In this document: one piece after another, positions 42,783-52,771 of the stretch | Numbering within the stretch: the stretch's first letter is position 1 | Layout: each line of letters begins with the position of its first letter | From: Pseudomonas silvicola | Lineage (GTDB): Bacteria > Pseudomonadota > Gammaproteobacteria > Pseudomonadales > Pseudomonadaceae | Direction: 5' to 3' | DNA length: 64,000 nt | Assembly (NCBI RefSeq): GCF_026651855.1 | Contig: NZ_CP093280.1 | Coordinates: 3,512,001-3,576,000, forward strand | Notes under the pieces: generated by a model | Databases searched by the model: none | What the model was told of the DNA's origin: nothing | The model's input: only the letters and a program-made list of their open reading frames with translations | Program-made: the position numbers and the translations under genes

Positions 42783-45164
42783 ATGCAGGACACGCACCTC
42801 TCTCGGACTGTTCGTACGCTGCTGATTGCACTGGGGGTTATCACCTTCCTTCCCGGGGGTTTCATGCTCGTCGCGGGCGCTTACCTCATCACGTTGGGCG
42901 GCTCCTGGTACTTTGCCTTGGCTGGTCTGGGCATGGCCGCTGCCGGGATACTTTTGGTGCGTGGACATCTGCTTGGCGCCTTGTTGTATCTGGCGGTGTT
43001 CGTTGCGTCGATAGCCTGGTCTGTGTGGGACGTAGGCCTGGCCTTCTGGCCATTGTTTTCTCGATTGGTAGCGTTGGCAGTCCTCGCTCTGTTGGTACTG
43101 CTGGCGATACCCGCGCTGCTGCCTGGCGGCAAGCCTTCCAAAGCCAGGCTGTCCCATGCGGGTGCATTGGTGGTGGCCGTGGGCCTCGCCGCTACGTTCT
43201 ACGCAGCGCTGCAACCACAGCCAATCCAGACAGCCGACGGAGCACCGACTCCTGTGCCTGGCAAAGCTGTCGGCACCGTCCAGCCTGCTGCCGATTGGCG
43301 CTACTTCGGGCATACCCCATCAGGCACTCGGCACGCCGTCCTGGACAAGATCACTCCGGAAAATGTCTCTGACCTCAAGGTCGCCTGGACGTATCGGACG
43401 GGAGAAATCCCAAAGGGGAGTAACGAAGGCCATGTGGTCACGCCACTGCACGTCGCTGGCGTGCTCTACGGTTGTACTCAGTCCAGCCAGCTGTTTGCCC
43501 TGGACGATGAGACCGGGAAGGAGATCTGGCACCATGATCCCAAGGTACAAACCAACAACGTCTACCCGCGCTGTCGCGGGGTGGGTTATCACGACTCGAC
43601 CGCACAAACATCGGATTCGGGCAGCCCGACGCCTCTGGCTGCTTGCACTCGCCGGATTATCGCCACCACCGTCGATGCGCGACTGATTGCCGTTGATGCG
43701 CAAACGGGGGAGGCCTGTACCGATTTCGGCGACCACGGCAGCGTAAGCCTGCGGATCGGTATGGGGAGCCCTGACAAGGAGCTCTATTTTCCAACAGCGG
43801 CCCCCACTGTAGTGCGCGATTTGGTCGTCGTCGGTGGACTGGTCTGGGATAACCAGAAAACCGGGGAGCCTTCCGGAGTCGTACGTGCATTCAATGTCCG
43901 TACAGGCGCGCTTGTCTGGGCATGGGATTTGGGTAACCCCGCGATTACCCGTGAACCGCCCGAAGGGCAAAGCTATACGCCGGGTACGCCCAACGTCTGG
44001 TCGACACCTGCGTTTGACGACGCATTGGGGCTTATCTATCTGCCCACGGGTAATGCGACGCCGGATTTTTGGGGCGGCGAAAGATCTGCAGCTGACGATC
44101 GCTATTCCTCGTCCATTGTCGCGCTGGATATCGCAACGGGGCGCGAGCGTTGGCATTTCCAGACCGTGCATCACGACCGGTGGGACTACGACGTACCGTC
44201 TCAACCGGCCCTTTATGATGTTCCGGATGGACACGGCGGTACCTTGCCAGCCCTGATCCAGACGACCAAGCGCGGTCAGATCTTCATGCTTGATCGCCGG
44301 ACGGGTACGCCGATCGCCAAGGTCGAAGAGCGTCAGGTTCCCCAGGGTGGTGTTGCCGACGACCGCAGTTCGCCGACCCAACCGTATTCCGTAGGCATGC
44401 CCGCTATCGGCACGGAACCCCTCAGCGAGAAGCGCATGTGGGGGCTGACGCCGATTGATCAGTTGATCTGCCGGATCGATTTTCGTAAGGCTCGCTACGA
44501 GGGTGAATTCACACCTCCTGGTGAACGCCTGACGATTCAGTACCCAAGCTGGTTGGGTGGCATGAATTGGGGCTCTGCTTCTGTCGCGGAAAACCTCGGC
44601 TACCTGGTCGTGAACGATACCCGTGTCGCCATCTGGAATCGTATGATTCCGCGCGCGGCCTATGACGAAAAAACGATGGCTGGTGGCGGGCACGAGGGTA
44701 ATGCGCCGCAAGAGGGAACCCCTTGGGGTATTGAGCAGGGGCGTTTTCTCTCGCCATTGGGCATCCCCTGCCAAGAACCGCCTTACGGAACCATCAACGC
44801 TATCGATCTGGCAACGCGCAAGGTTGCATGGTCGATGCCGCTTGGAACGACGGAGGACACTGGCCCTCTGGGTATAGCCACCCACCTGCCGATGCCTATT
44901 GGCATGCCGACTCGGGGTGGGCCAGTCACCACGTCGACCGGCCTGGTGTTTATTGCCGCGTCGCAGGACTTCTATATCCGGGCACTGGATGTGCGCACGG
45001 GCGAGGAACTGTGGAAAGGACGCCTGCCTGTTGGTGCGGAAGCGACGCCGATGACTTACATCTCGCCTAAAAGCGGCAGGCAATTCCTGGTCATCAGCGC
45101 GGGCGGAAATTCCGCTACGACGCAGAAGGGAGACTACGTTGTAGCCTACGCACTGCCTCAGTGA
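42783..45164 (+). CDS. Membrane-bound PQQ-dependent dehydrogenase (glucose/quinate/shikimate family)
   Basis: A 793-residue quinoprotein starting at ATG 42783 with AAGGAAG upstream. The first 140 residues form about five membrane segments (quinone-binding anchor). A periplasmic eight-blade propeller follows: DWRYFGHTPSGTRHAVLDKITPENVSDLKVAWTYRTGE, CRGVGYHD, VHHDRWDYDVPSQPALYD, TKRGQIFMLDRRTGTP, and GGPVTTSTGLVFIAASQD. It oxidises a sugar or cyclic acid and feeds ubiquinone directly. Which member of the family (glucose or quinate type) is not clear. It needs PQQ, and no pqq genes lie in the window. Confidence 0.9.
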   Translation: MQDTHLSRTVRTLLIALGVITFLPGGFMLVAGAYLITLGGSWYFALAGLGMAAAGILLVRGHLLGALLYLAVFVASIAWSVWDVGLAFWPLFSRLVALAVLALLVLLAIPALLPGGKPSKARLSHAGALVVAVGLAATFYAALQPQPIQTADGAPTPVPGKAVGTVQPAADWRYFGHTPSGTRHAVLDKITPENVSDLKVAWTYRTGEIPKGSNEGHVVTPLHVAGVLYGCTQSSQLFALDDETGKEIWHHDPKVQTNNVYPRCRGVGYHDSTAQTSDSGSPTPLAACTRRIIATTVDARLIAVDAQTGEACTDFGDHGSVSLRIGMGSPDKELYFPTAAPTVVRDLVVVGGLVWDNQKTGEPSGVVRAFNVRTGALVWAWDLGNPAITREPPEGQSYTPGTPNVWSTPAFDDALGLIYLPTGNATPDFWGGERSAADDRYSSSIVALDIATGRERWHFQTVHHDRWDYDVPSQPALYDVPDGHGGTLPALIQTTKRGQIFMLDRRTGTPIAKVEERQVPQGGVADDRSSPTQPYSVGMPAIGTEPLSEKRMWGLTPIDQLICRIDFRKARYEGEFTPPGERLTIQYPSWLGGMNWGSASVAENLGYLVVNDTRVAIWNRMIPRAAYDEKTMAGGGHEGNAPQEGTPWGIEQGRFLSPLGIPCQEPPYGTINAIDLATRKVAWSMPLGTTEDTGPLGIATHLPMPIGMPTRGGPVTTSTGLVFIAASQDFYIRALDVRTGEELWKGRLPVGAEATPMTYISPKSGRQFLVISAGGNSATTQKGDYVVAYALPQ

Positions 45165-45714
45165 TGGAAGTACCTGAGCGACAAATACTTGAGCTTGGTA
45201 CCCGGTAGCGCCTCGATATAATACCGGGCTGAGGCTCAGTCCGGTCGAATCTGCGGGTTTGCGACTGAGGTAGCTGTGCTGGAGTCGTCTTTGGGGGCTA
45301 TCAATGCAGGCTACACCGTGCACATCCCTGTCGATGTTGTCGGCAGCGCGTCTTCTCGGACGGAGTCAGCGGTACTGCGCCAGATGGAGCTGGCGGGGGC
45401 CTTGCCCACATCGATCATCAGCTTGGCGGCGAAATGATCACCCCATTTTTCCGAGGAGCCAGGGGCCTCTGTGCTCGCTGCATTCTCCGAAATTCAAACG
45501 ACTCACGAGTGGGGTGTTTCACCAATACTCTAAAAGAATTCGATGCATCAGGTCCTGATGATATGCCGATTCATCTGGTCTACCGCCGGACGGCGGCACA
45601 ATTTGCCACTCACGGTGGCAAATGAGACCTGCCTGAATAATTCTGAACCAGCATCGACCTCAGCATGCCTAACCTCAACAAGCTCCACCTCTTGCGAGCT
45701 GAGGAAGGTCAGTC
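45165..45714. other. Intergenic stretch after the PQQ dehydrogenase
   Basis: Contains a short stem (CCCGGTA 45201-45207, TACCGGG 45222-45228) that may help end the dehydrogenase transcript. The rest shows no convincing gene. Confidence 0.4.
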
Positions 45715-45927
45715 ATGCAGATGGCAACGTCAGAACAACAGAAGCTGGCAATGTTCGCAATCATCCAGCAGCTTGAGGCGCAAGGTATCGACCTTGAGGC
45801 CATGGCTGAAGGCGCGAAGCTGCGGATATTGGGCAGCCCTCAGCTCTGCACGCTCCCGGGCCATTTCCGCGTTCGCTGTGCTACCGCAGTGGACGAGCTG
45901 ATCGCAGAAGCGTTGCGTGTGGACTAG
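45715..45927 (+). CDS. Small hypothetical protein
   Basis: A 70-residue protein (MQMATSEQQKLAMFAIIQQLEAQGIDLEAMAEGAKLRILGSP, ending DELIAEALRVD) with GGAAGG before the ATG. Composition and helical look suggest a real cytoplasmic protein. It lies 148 bases before the helicase gene in the same direction and could be cotranscribed. Function unknown. Confidence 0.55.
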   Translation: MQMATSEQQKLAMFAIIQQLEAQGIDLEAMAEGAKLRILGSPQLCTLPGHFRVRCATAVDELIAEALRVD

Positions 45928-46075
45928 TCAAGTCAGTGGGGCAGGGCGGTGGTCTGTTTCAACTCACATGCCCAAGGCGCTACACGCTCGGCGCAAGGCT
46001 GGGGGGTGAGCGGGCTGCGTGCGTTTCGCGTTAAACTGCGTTGATCCCCATTTCGACGCAAGGACCGCCAAGCGA

Positions 46076-49000
46076 ATGGCTTCGCCCCATGCAGTACCCA
46101 AGAGCCTGATCCTGGACCTCGAAGTCGCCCCCGCCCAGGGCACTCGGCCCGAGCAGGTGTTCATGCTCGGCGCCCTGCGCCCGGACCTGGCGGCTGAGCT
46201 CGAAATAAAGGTCACCCCCAAGACCATCGACGAGGCGTACCGGCAACTGGATCGTCTGGGCGAAGGGGCAGCCTTCGTGCTGGGCCACAATGTGCTCGAT
46301 CATGACCTGCCCATCCTGCTGCAACAGTCGCCAGGCCTGGCACTGCACCGCCTGCCGGTAGTCGACACCCTGCGGTTGTCGCCCCTGGCCTTCCCGCAGA
46401 ACCCATACCACAGGCTGGTCAAGGACTACAAACTGATCCGCGACAGCCTCAATTCGCCGCTGGCAGATTGTCGTTCCACGCTGGTCCTTTTCCAGGACCA
46501 GCGCGATGCGTTCGAACAGTTGAACCAGCAACACCAGGCCGAGCTGCTGTGTTATCAGGCACTGTTGGCTCCGGATGCGCGCAGCGACCTGCACGGTTTT
46601 TTCTACTCGCTCACCGGCCGCGACCCGGTGTCGACAAGCGAACTGCGCACTCTCATCGCGCGGCTGCTGCGCGAAACCGATCCCACCCTGACACGTACCC
46701 TGAAGGTCTGTCGGACGCGCCTGGCGCAGTTGTTGGCCGTCGACGTGCTGAATCCGACGCTTCACCAGCCCCTGGCCTATGTACTGGCCTGGCTGCGGGT
46801 ATCCGGTGGCAACTCGGTGCTGGCGCCCTGGGTGCGGCATCAGTTTCCCGACGTGGGGCGCTTGCTTGGGGAACTGCGCGATACCCCGTGCGGCGGGGCC
46901 GATTGCGATTATTGCTCGACCACCCATGACCCGCGCCATGAGCTCAAGCGCTATTTCGGCTTCGATGACTTCCGTTACGAGGCGCCCGGCGAAAGCCTGC
47001 AGCACGATGTGGTGTTGGACGGCATGCGTGGCAAGCACGTGCTGGCGATTCTGGCCACCGGTGGCGGTAAGTCGCTGTGTTACCAGTTGCCGGCGCTGAA
47101 CCGCTATCACCGCAATGCCAGCCTGACGGTGATCGTCTCGCCGCTGCAGTCGCTGATGAAGGATCAGGTCGATGGCCTGTTGGCCCGGAATGTCCAGTGC
47201 GCGGCCACCCTCAACGGTCTGCTCACGATGCCCGAGCGGGCGGAGGTGCTGGAGAAGGTGCAGATGGGCGATGTGGGAATTTTGCTGGTATCCCCTGAGC
47301 AGTTTCGCAACAAGGCGTTCCGGCGGGCCGTACGCCAGCGCCAAGTGGGTGCCTGGATCTTCGACGAGGCGCATTGCCTGTCGAAATGGGGCAATGATTT
47401 CCGCCCGGACTATCAATACGTGTCGCGGTTCATCGGTGAATACACCGGCGACGGCCTACTGGCGCCCATCGGTTGCTTCACCGCCACGGCGAAACCGGAC
47501 GTGCTGGAAGATATCCGCGAACATTTCCGCGAGCACTTGAACATCGAGTTCGACAGCCACATCGGCACTCATGAGCGAATCAACCTCAGCTTCGAGGTGT
47601 TGCCCTGCCCACGGGCGGAGAAATGGGCACGCACCCACCAGTTGCTCGATGATCAACTGAGCAGCGGTGAGGGCGGGGCGGTAGTGTTTGTCTCCAGCCG
47701 CAAGAACGCTGAGGAATTGTCCGATTTTCTGATCGGCCAGGGCTGGCTGTGCCGGCATTTCCATGCCGGCCTGGAGCCCCATGACAAGACCGATACTCAG
47801 GATGCCTTCAAGGCCGGCCAGTTGAGGGTAATCGTCGCCACCAACGCCTTTGGCATGGGCGTTGACAAGGCCGATATCCGCCTGGTGGTGCATGCCGACA
47901 TCCCTGGCTCGCTGGAAAACTATCTGCAGGAAGCTGGCCGTGCCGGTCGTGACCAGCAGGCGGCGCGGTGTGTGCTGTTGTATGACCTGCAGGACATCGA
48001 GACGCAGTTCGGCATGACCGAACGCTCGAAACTGTCCCTGCGCGATATTCAGCAGATCCTGCGCAAGCTGCGCCGCGAAGCTGACCGGCGCAAGGGCGGC
48101 AAGCTGGTCATCACCGCTGGCGAAGTGCTGGCCGACGAGCAGGTGGACACCCGTTTCAACGCCGACGAACGCGACGCACAGACCAAGGTGGTGACGGCGG
48201 TGGCCTGGCTGGAGCGCGGCCAGTACCTCAAGCGTGAAGAAAACCATACTCAGATCTTCCCGGCTACCTTGATCCTGAGCCAGGAGGATGCGGAAAAACG
48301 CTTGGCGAAGGCCGGCCTGCCGGCGCGCCGGCTCAGCGAATTCCAGGCCATCCTGCGCTACCTGTACGACGCCGATGCCGATCAGCGCATTGACACTGAC
48401 GCACTGATGCGCCTGACCAGTCTGACCAGCGACGAGGTGGCTGCCACCCTCAGGCAACTGGAAGAGATGGGGGTGCTGGAGAACGATTCGAAGCTCACGT
48501 TGTACCTGCGTTATGGGGTGGTGGGGGCTTCCACCCAGCGCCTGGAGGGCAGCCTGGAGCTGGAACGGTGCCTGCTTGATCTACTGTCTGAGCAGGGCCC
48601 GGACGCCGAGCAGGGTGCCTGGCAGGATCTGAACCTTGCCGCCCTGACCCAACAGCTCAAGGCGCTCAGCGGGCAAGGGGAGCTGCTGCCCTTGCATGTA
48701 GTGCGCCTGTTGCGCAGCCTGGCCCACGACCATGATGCCGACAGCCAGCAGCGCAGCAGTTTCGAGTTGCGCCAGGTGAGCTCTGATTATCTCAAACTGC
48801 GGATCAAGGGCGGCCTCGCCTGGCGGCAGGTCCAGCAATTGGGCAAAAAGCGCCGCGACCTGGCGGTGGTGCTCCTGGACCGCCTGGTTGCCAAACTACC
48901 GCCTGGAATGCGCGGCAAAGACTTGCTGGTGGAGACCACGTTTGGCGAGTTGGCCCGGGTGATCGAAGATGACCTGCATCTGCGCGTGCATATCCCCGGC

Positions 49001-51208
49001 GTGCAGCGGCGCAAAGCGGTCGAGCATGTGCTGCTGTACCTGCACCGACAGGAAATCATCACGCTCAACCATGGCATGACCGTGATGCGCCGCGCCATGA
49101 CCATCGAAGTCAACCCCGCCAAGCGCGGCAATTACCTGAAGGACGATTATCTGCGCCTGGACGAGCACTACCGGGAAAAACGCATTCAGGTGCATGTCAT
49201 GCGTGAATACGCTGAAGTGGCACTGGGGGAAATGGCTGATACCCTGCGCCTGGTCATGCACTACTTCTCCGATGCCAAGCAGGCCTTCATCAAGCGCTAT
49301 TTCAATGGCCGCGAAGACATCCTCAAGCTGGCGACCAGTGAAGAGTCCTGGCGCGCCATCATCGACCGCCTCAGCACGCCCCAGCGCCTGGTGGTGGCCG
49401 ATGACGATGACCTCAACCGCCTGGTTCTGGCGGGCCCCGGTTCGGGGAAGACCCGTGTCATCGTGCACCGTATCGCCTACTTGTTGCGCGTGCGCCGGGT
49501 ACCGGCCAGTAGCATCGTGGCCTTGACCTTCAACCGCCATGCCGCCAACGAGATCAAGACGCGGCTGGTCAAACTGGTGGGTGCTGATGCGTTCGGCGTC
49601 AATGTCATGACCTATCACCGCATGGCGATGCGCCTGACGGGCACGCGCTTTACTCGTGGGCAGGCCGTGGAGGCGGGGACTCTGGCGCAGGTGCTCGACG
49701 AAGCCGTCGAGCTGCTGGAAGGCAAGCGTCAAGTGGAGGGCGAGGATGACCTGCGTGAGCAATTGCTGCGAGGCTATCGCTACATCCTGGTGGACGAATA
49801 CCAGGACATCGACGAAACCCAGTACCGCCTGATCAGCGCCCTCGCCGGGCGCAACGCGGAGGAGGAGGGGCGCCCGTGCATCCTGGCGGTAGGCGATGAC
49901 GACCAGAACATCTATGCCTGGCGCGACACCAACAACCGCTACATCCTGCGGTTCCGTGAGGACTACCAGGCCAGCACCAGCTACCTGACCGACAACTACC
50001 GCTCCACGGCCCATATCATCGCCGCCGCCAACCAGTTGATCGAGCGCAACCCAGACCGCCTGAAGCGCCACCACCCTATTCGTATCGACCCGGCGCGCAG
50101 TGAGCAGCCTGCTGGCGGAGAGTGGCAAGCGCTGGATGCGCAACGCCAAGGCCGTGTCCTGCGCCTGCGCATCGAGGGCGACGAGCCGATGCTCGCCAAC
50201 CTGCAGGCCCAGGCGGTCGTGGCCCAATTGCAGCGACTGCTGGAGCTGGAGCAAGGCGATTGGGGACGTTGCGCAGTGTTGTCACGCACCCATCACTACT
50301 TGGCGCCCATCCAGGCCTGGTGCGAGCAAAACGGTGTCGGCTATCACCTGGCGGCCGACAAGGAACTGACGCTGCCGTTGACGGTGCAGCGTGGTTTTGT
50401 GATGGCCATCGAGCACTTGCAGGGCACAGGTGAAACCCGGGGGGTGCAACAGCACTGGGGCGCGCTGCAAACCGCCTGTGTGGAACCCGAATGGCACGAC
50501 TTCTTCGCCATCGCCTTCGGGCAGTTGCTGGCGGAACTGGGCGAGTGCCAGCTCAGTGCCCAGGCGGTGATCGACTGGCTCTACGACTATGCCCGGGAGC
50601 TGCGTCACCAACCCCGCACGGGCCTCTACCTGGGTACCGTGCACTCGGCCAAGGGGCTGGAGTTCAGCCATGTGATCGTGCTTGACGGCGGCTGGCCGAC
50701 CCATCCGGATACCCTCAACGATGAGCGCCGCCTATATTACGTGGGCATGACCCGCGCGGAGCACACCCTGACCCTGTGTGAGTTTCCAGGTGGCAATCCG
50801 TTCAGCCCGCAGGTGAACGGGGAGGTCATGAACCTGACCTTCGCCGGTCGGTACGAAGCCATGCTGGAACAGCATTACCTGCTATTGTCGCTGAAGAATA
50901 TCGACCTCGACTTCGCGGGGCGTCAAGCGGCGACGGCCCAGGTGCACGGGGCCATCGGCCAATTGCAGGCTGGCGATGAATTGAGGTTGCAGGCCCAAGG
51001 GGAGCGTTACGTGATCATGACCCCGCAAGGCCAGATCGTGGCCCGAACGGCCAAGGCATTCAAGCTGGCCCTGGACGCCGAGCGGTGTGAAGTAGCGGGC
51101 ATCGTGGTGCGGCATTCCGAGTATTGCGAGGAGTCGTATCGCGCCTTCCACAAGTGCGATCGCTGGGAAGTGGTAGTGCCCAGGATAATCGGGCGCGCGG
51201 CAACATGA
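46076..51208 (+). CDS. Exonuclease-RecQ-UvrD fusion helicase
   Basis: A 1710-residue protein with three enzyme parts. Residues 10-90 start a DEDD exonuclease-like domain (LILDLEVAP with D14 and E16; GHNVLDHDLP). A full RecQ helicase follows: Walker A ATGGGKSLCYQLPAL at about 325-338, DEAHCLSKWGNDFRPDY at about 430, and VDKADIRLVVHADIPGSLENYLQEAGRAGRD. From about 1090 comes a UvrD/PcrA helicase: LAGPGSGKTRVIVHR near 1120, VDEYQDIDETQYR near 1240, VGDDDQNIYAWR, GTVHSAKGLEFSHVIVLDGGW and RRLYYVGMTRAEHTL. ATG 46076 is preferred over GTG 46019. It probably processes damaged or invading DNA. Confidence 0.85.
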   Translation: MASPHAVPKSLILDLEVAPAQGTRPEQVFMLGALRPDLAAELEIKVTPKTIDEAYRQLDRLGEGAAFVLGHNVLDHDLPILLQQSPGLALHRLPVVDTLRLSPLAFPQNPYHRLVKDYKLIRDSLNSPLADCRSTLVLFQDQRDAFEQLNQQHQAELLCYQALLAPDARSDLHGFFYSLTGRDPVSTSELRTLIARLLRETDPTLTRTLKVCRTRLAQLLAVDVLNPTLHQPLAYVLAWLRVSGGNSVLAPWVRHQFPDVGRLLGELRDTPCGGADCDYCSTTHDPRHELKRYFGFDDFRYEAPGESLQHDVVLDGMRGKHVLAILATGGGKSLCYQLPALNRYHRNASLTVIVSPLQSLMKDQVDGLLARNVQCAATLNGLLTMPERAEVLEKVQMGDVGILLVSPEQFRNKAFRRAVRQRQVGAWIFDEAHCLSKWGNDFRPDYQYVSRFIGEYTGDGLLAPIGCFTATAKPDVLEDIREHFREHLNIEFDSHIGTHERINLSFEVLPCPRAEKWARTHQLLDDQLSSGEGGAVVFVSSRKNAEELSDFLIGQGWLCRHFHAGLEPHDKTDTQDAFKAGQLRVIVATNAFGMGVDKADIRLVVHADIPGSLENYLQEAGRAGRDQQAARCVLLYDLQDIETQFGMTERSKLSLRDIQQILRKLRREADRRKGGKLVITAGEVLADEQVDTRFNADERDAQTKVVTAVAWLERGQYLKREENHTQIFPATLILSQEDAEKRLAKAGLPARRLSEFQAILRYLYDADADQRIDTDALMRLTSLTSDEVAATLRQLEEMGVLENDSKLTLYLRYGVVGASTQRLEGSLELERCLLDLLSEQGPDAEQGAWQDLNLAALTQQLKALSGQGELLPLHVVRLLRSLAHDHDADSQQRSSFELRQVSSDYLKLRIKGGLAWRQVQQLGKKRRDLAVVLLDRLVAKLPPGMRGKDLLVETTFGELARVIEDDLHLRVHIPGVQRRKAVEHVLLYLHRQEIITLNHGMTVMRRAMTIEVNPAKRGNYLKDDYLRLDEHYREKRIQVHVMREYAEVALGEMADTLRLVMHYFSDAKQAFIKRYFNGREDILKLATSEESWRAIIDRLSTPQRLVVADDDDLNRLVLAGPGSGKTRVIVHRIAYLLRVRRVPASSIVALTFNRHAANEIKTRLVKLVGADAFGVNVMTYHRMAMRLTGTRFTRGQAVEAGTLAQVLDEAVELLEGKRQVEGEDDLREQLLRGYRYILVDEYQDIDETQYRLISALAGRNAEEEGRPCILAVGDDDQNIYAWRDTNNRYILRFREDYQASTSYLTDNYRSTAHIIAAANQLIERNPDRLKRHHPIRIDPARSEQPAGGEWQALDAQRQGRVLRLRIEGDEPMLANLQAQAVVAQLQRLLELEQGDWGRCAVLSRTHHYLAPIQAWCEQNGVGYHLAADKELTLPLTVQRGFVMAIEHLQGTGETRGVQQHWGALQTACVEPEWHDFFAIAFGQLLAELGECQLSAQAVIDWLYDYARELRHQPRTGLYLGTVHSAKGLEFSHVIVLDGGWPTHPDTLNDERRLYYVGMTRAEHTLTLCEFPGGNPFSPQVNGEVMNLTFAGRYEAMLEQHYLLLSLKNIDLDFAGRQAATAQVHGAIGQLQAGDELRLQAQGERYVIMTPQGQIVARTAKAFKLALDAERCEVAGIVVRHSEYCEESYRAFHKCDRWEVVVPRIIGRAAT

Positions 51209-51248
51209 ACTGGATACCGCCTTAAACCCCATGCCAGCTGCCCCTGAA

Positions 51249-51280
51249 ACGACAAACCCCGCCGAGGCGGGGTTTGTCGT
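51249..51280. terminator. Bidirectional terminator between helicase and nuo operon
   Basis: ACGACAAACCCCGCC (51249-51263) and its inverse (51266-51280) form a long stem. It ends the convergent helicase and nuoN transcripts. Confidence 0.85.
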
Positions 51281-51294
51281 TCATCAACCGTCGG

Positions 51295-52764
51295 TCAACC
51301 GATCAGTTGAAAGCCAGCATGCTGCACCAGGTCCAGCAGCGGCTGCGGGTAGATGCCCAGTGCGAACGCCAGCAAGGCAATCGCCAGCAACATCACGCCG
51401 CCAGTACGCTGTTCCCAGTTGAACGGTGCATCGTGACGACGCAGGTTCGGTTCAATCAGGTACAGGGTGACCATCACGCGCAGGTAGTAGAACACGCCGA
51501 TGGCGCTACCAATCACCAGCGAGCCGGTCAGCCACCACAGTTGCGATTGCACGCCAGTGGCGATGATGTAGAACTTGCCAATGAAGCCGGCGGTCAGCGG
51601 AATACCCGCCAGCGACAGCATCATCACGGTCAGCACCGCCGTCAGGTACGGACGGCGCCAGAACAGGCCGCGGTATTCGTACAGGGCGTCGGCGTCACGG
51701 CCGTTGTACGGCGAGGACATCAGGGTAATCACACCGAAGGCGCCCAGGCTGGTGATCACATAGGTCACCAGGTACACGCCGATGGCTTCCAGCGCCAGGC
51801 CCTTGCTGGCCACCAGGGCAATCAGCAGGTAACCGAAGTGGGCGATGGAGGAAAAGCCCAGCAGGCGCTTGAGGTTGGTCTGGGTCACGGCCAACAGGTT
51901 GCCGATCAGGATCGACGCCACGGCTATGACTTCCAGCACGGTGGTCAGCACGCCGCTGCTGGCAGCCGGCGACAGTTGGAACAGGCGCACCACCACGGCG
52001 AACACCGCCACCTTGCTGGCAGTGGCCAGGAAGGCCGCCACCGGCGCCGGGGCGCCTTCGTAGACGTCCGGGGTCCACAGGTGGAAGGGCACCAGCGACA
52101 GCTTGAACGCCAGGCCCACGAACATCATCGCCAGGCCCAGGGAGGCCAGGCTGGTGGGCTTGCCGGTGGCGGCCAGGGCGCGGCCGATTTCGGCGAACTG
52201 CAGACTGCCGGCGTCAGCGTAGAGCAAGGCCATGCCGAACAGCAGGAACGCGGAACCGGCGGCCGACAGCACCATGTACTTGATGCCGGCTTCCAGCGAC
52301 CGCTTGTTGAAGAAGGCGTAGGCGATCAGGCCATACACCGGCACCGACAGCAGCTCCAGGCCGATGAACAGGCTCGACAGGTGCTGCGCGCTGACCAGTA
52401 CCATGCCACCGGCCGAGGCCATCAGAATCAGCAGGTACAGTTCTTCGCGGTTGCCCGGGTAGCCCGAGCCACCGTCGCCCAGGTAGGCGTGGGCCAGGGT
52501 CACGCACGCCAGGGTGGCGACCAGGATCAGGGCAATGTACAGGCAGGCGAAATGGTCGATCTGGATCAGCGAGGTGACGCTGATGGGCGACACCTTGAGG
52601 GCCGGCAACACCGAGAGCAGGGCCAGGTTCAGCCCCGCCACCGACAGCAGGAAGGTTTGCGAGTGATTGCGCCGCCAGGCGATCGCCAGCATCACCACCA
52701 CGACGGTGAGGCTGGTGATCAGCAGCGGTGCAAGCGCGATAAAATGTTGAAGGGTCAGGTCCAT
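51295..52764 (-). CDS. nuoN: NADH-quinone oxidoreductase subunit N
   Basis: A 489-residue antiporter-like subunit of complex I. Start ATG 52764; the longer frame reads back into nuoM. Family marks: [42 protein letters not shown] with the transmembrane glutamate, [21 protein letters not shown] with its lysine, and [20 protein letters not shown]. It is the last gene of the operon, ending at the strong terminator. It forms one of three proton channels of the membrane arm. Confidence 0.95.
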   Translation of the reverse strand: MDLTLQHFIALAPLLITSLTVVVVMLAIAWRRNHSQTFLLSVAGLNLALLSVLPALKVSPISVTSLIQIDHFACLYIALILVATLACVTLAHAYLGDGGSGYPGNREELYLLILMASAGGMVLVSAQHLSSLFIGLELLSVPVYGLIAYAFFNKRSLEAGIKYMVLSAAGSAFLLFGMALLYADAGSLQFAEIGRALAATGKPTSLASLGLAMMFVGLAFKLSLVPFHLWTPDVYEGAPAPVAAFLATASKVAVFAVVVRLFQLSPAASSGVLTTVLEVIAVASILIGNLLAVTQTNLKRLLGFSSIAHFGYLLIALVASKGLALEAIGVYLVTYVITSLGAFGVITLMSSPYNGRDADALYEYRGLFWRRPYLTAVLTVMMLSLAGIPLTAGFIGKFYIIATGVQSQLWWLTGSLVIGSAIGVFYYLRVMVTLYLIEPNLRRHDAPFNWEQRTGGVMLLAIALLAFALGIYPQPLLDLVQHAGFQLIG

Positions 52765-52771
52765 AGCGCTC

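Noticed and set aside
46031-48457. Minus-strand frames opposite the helicase
   Set aside because: Antisense of conserved helicase motifs on the plus strand.
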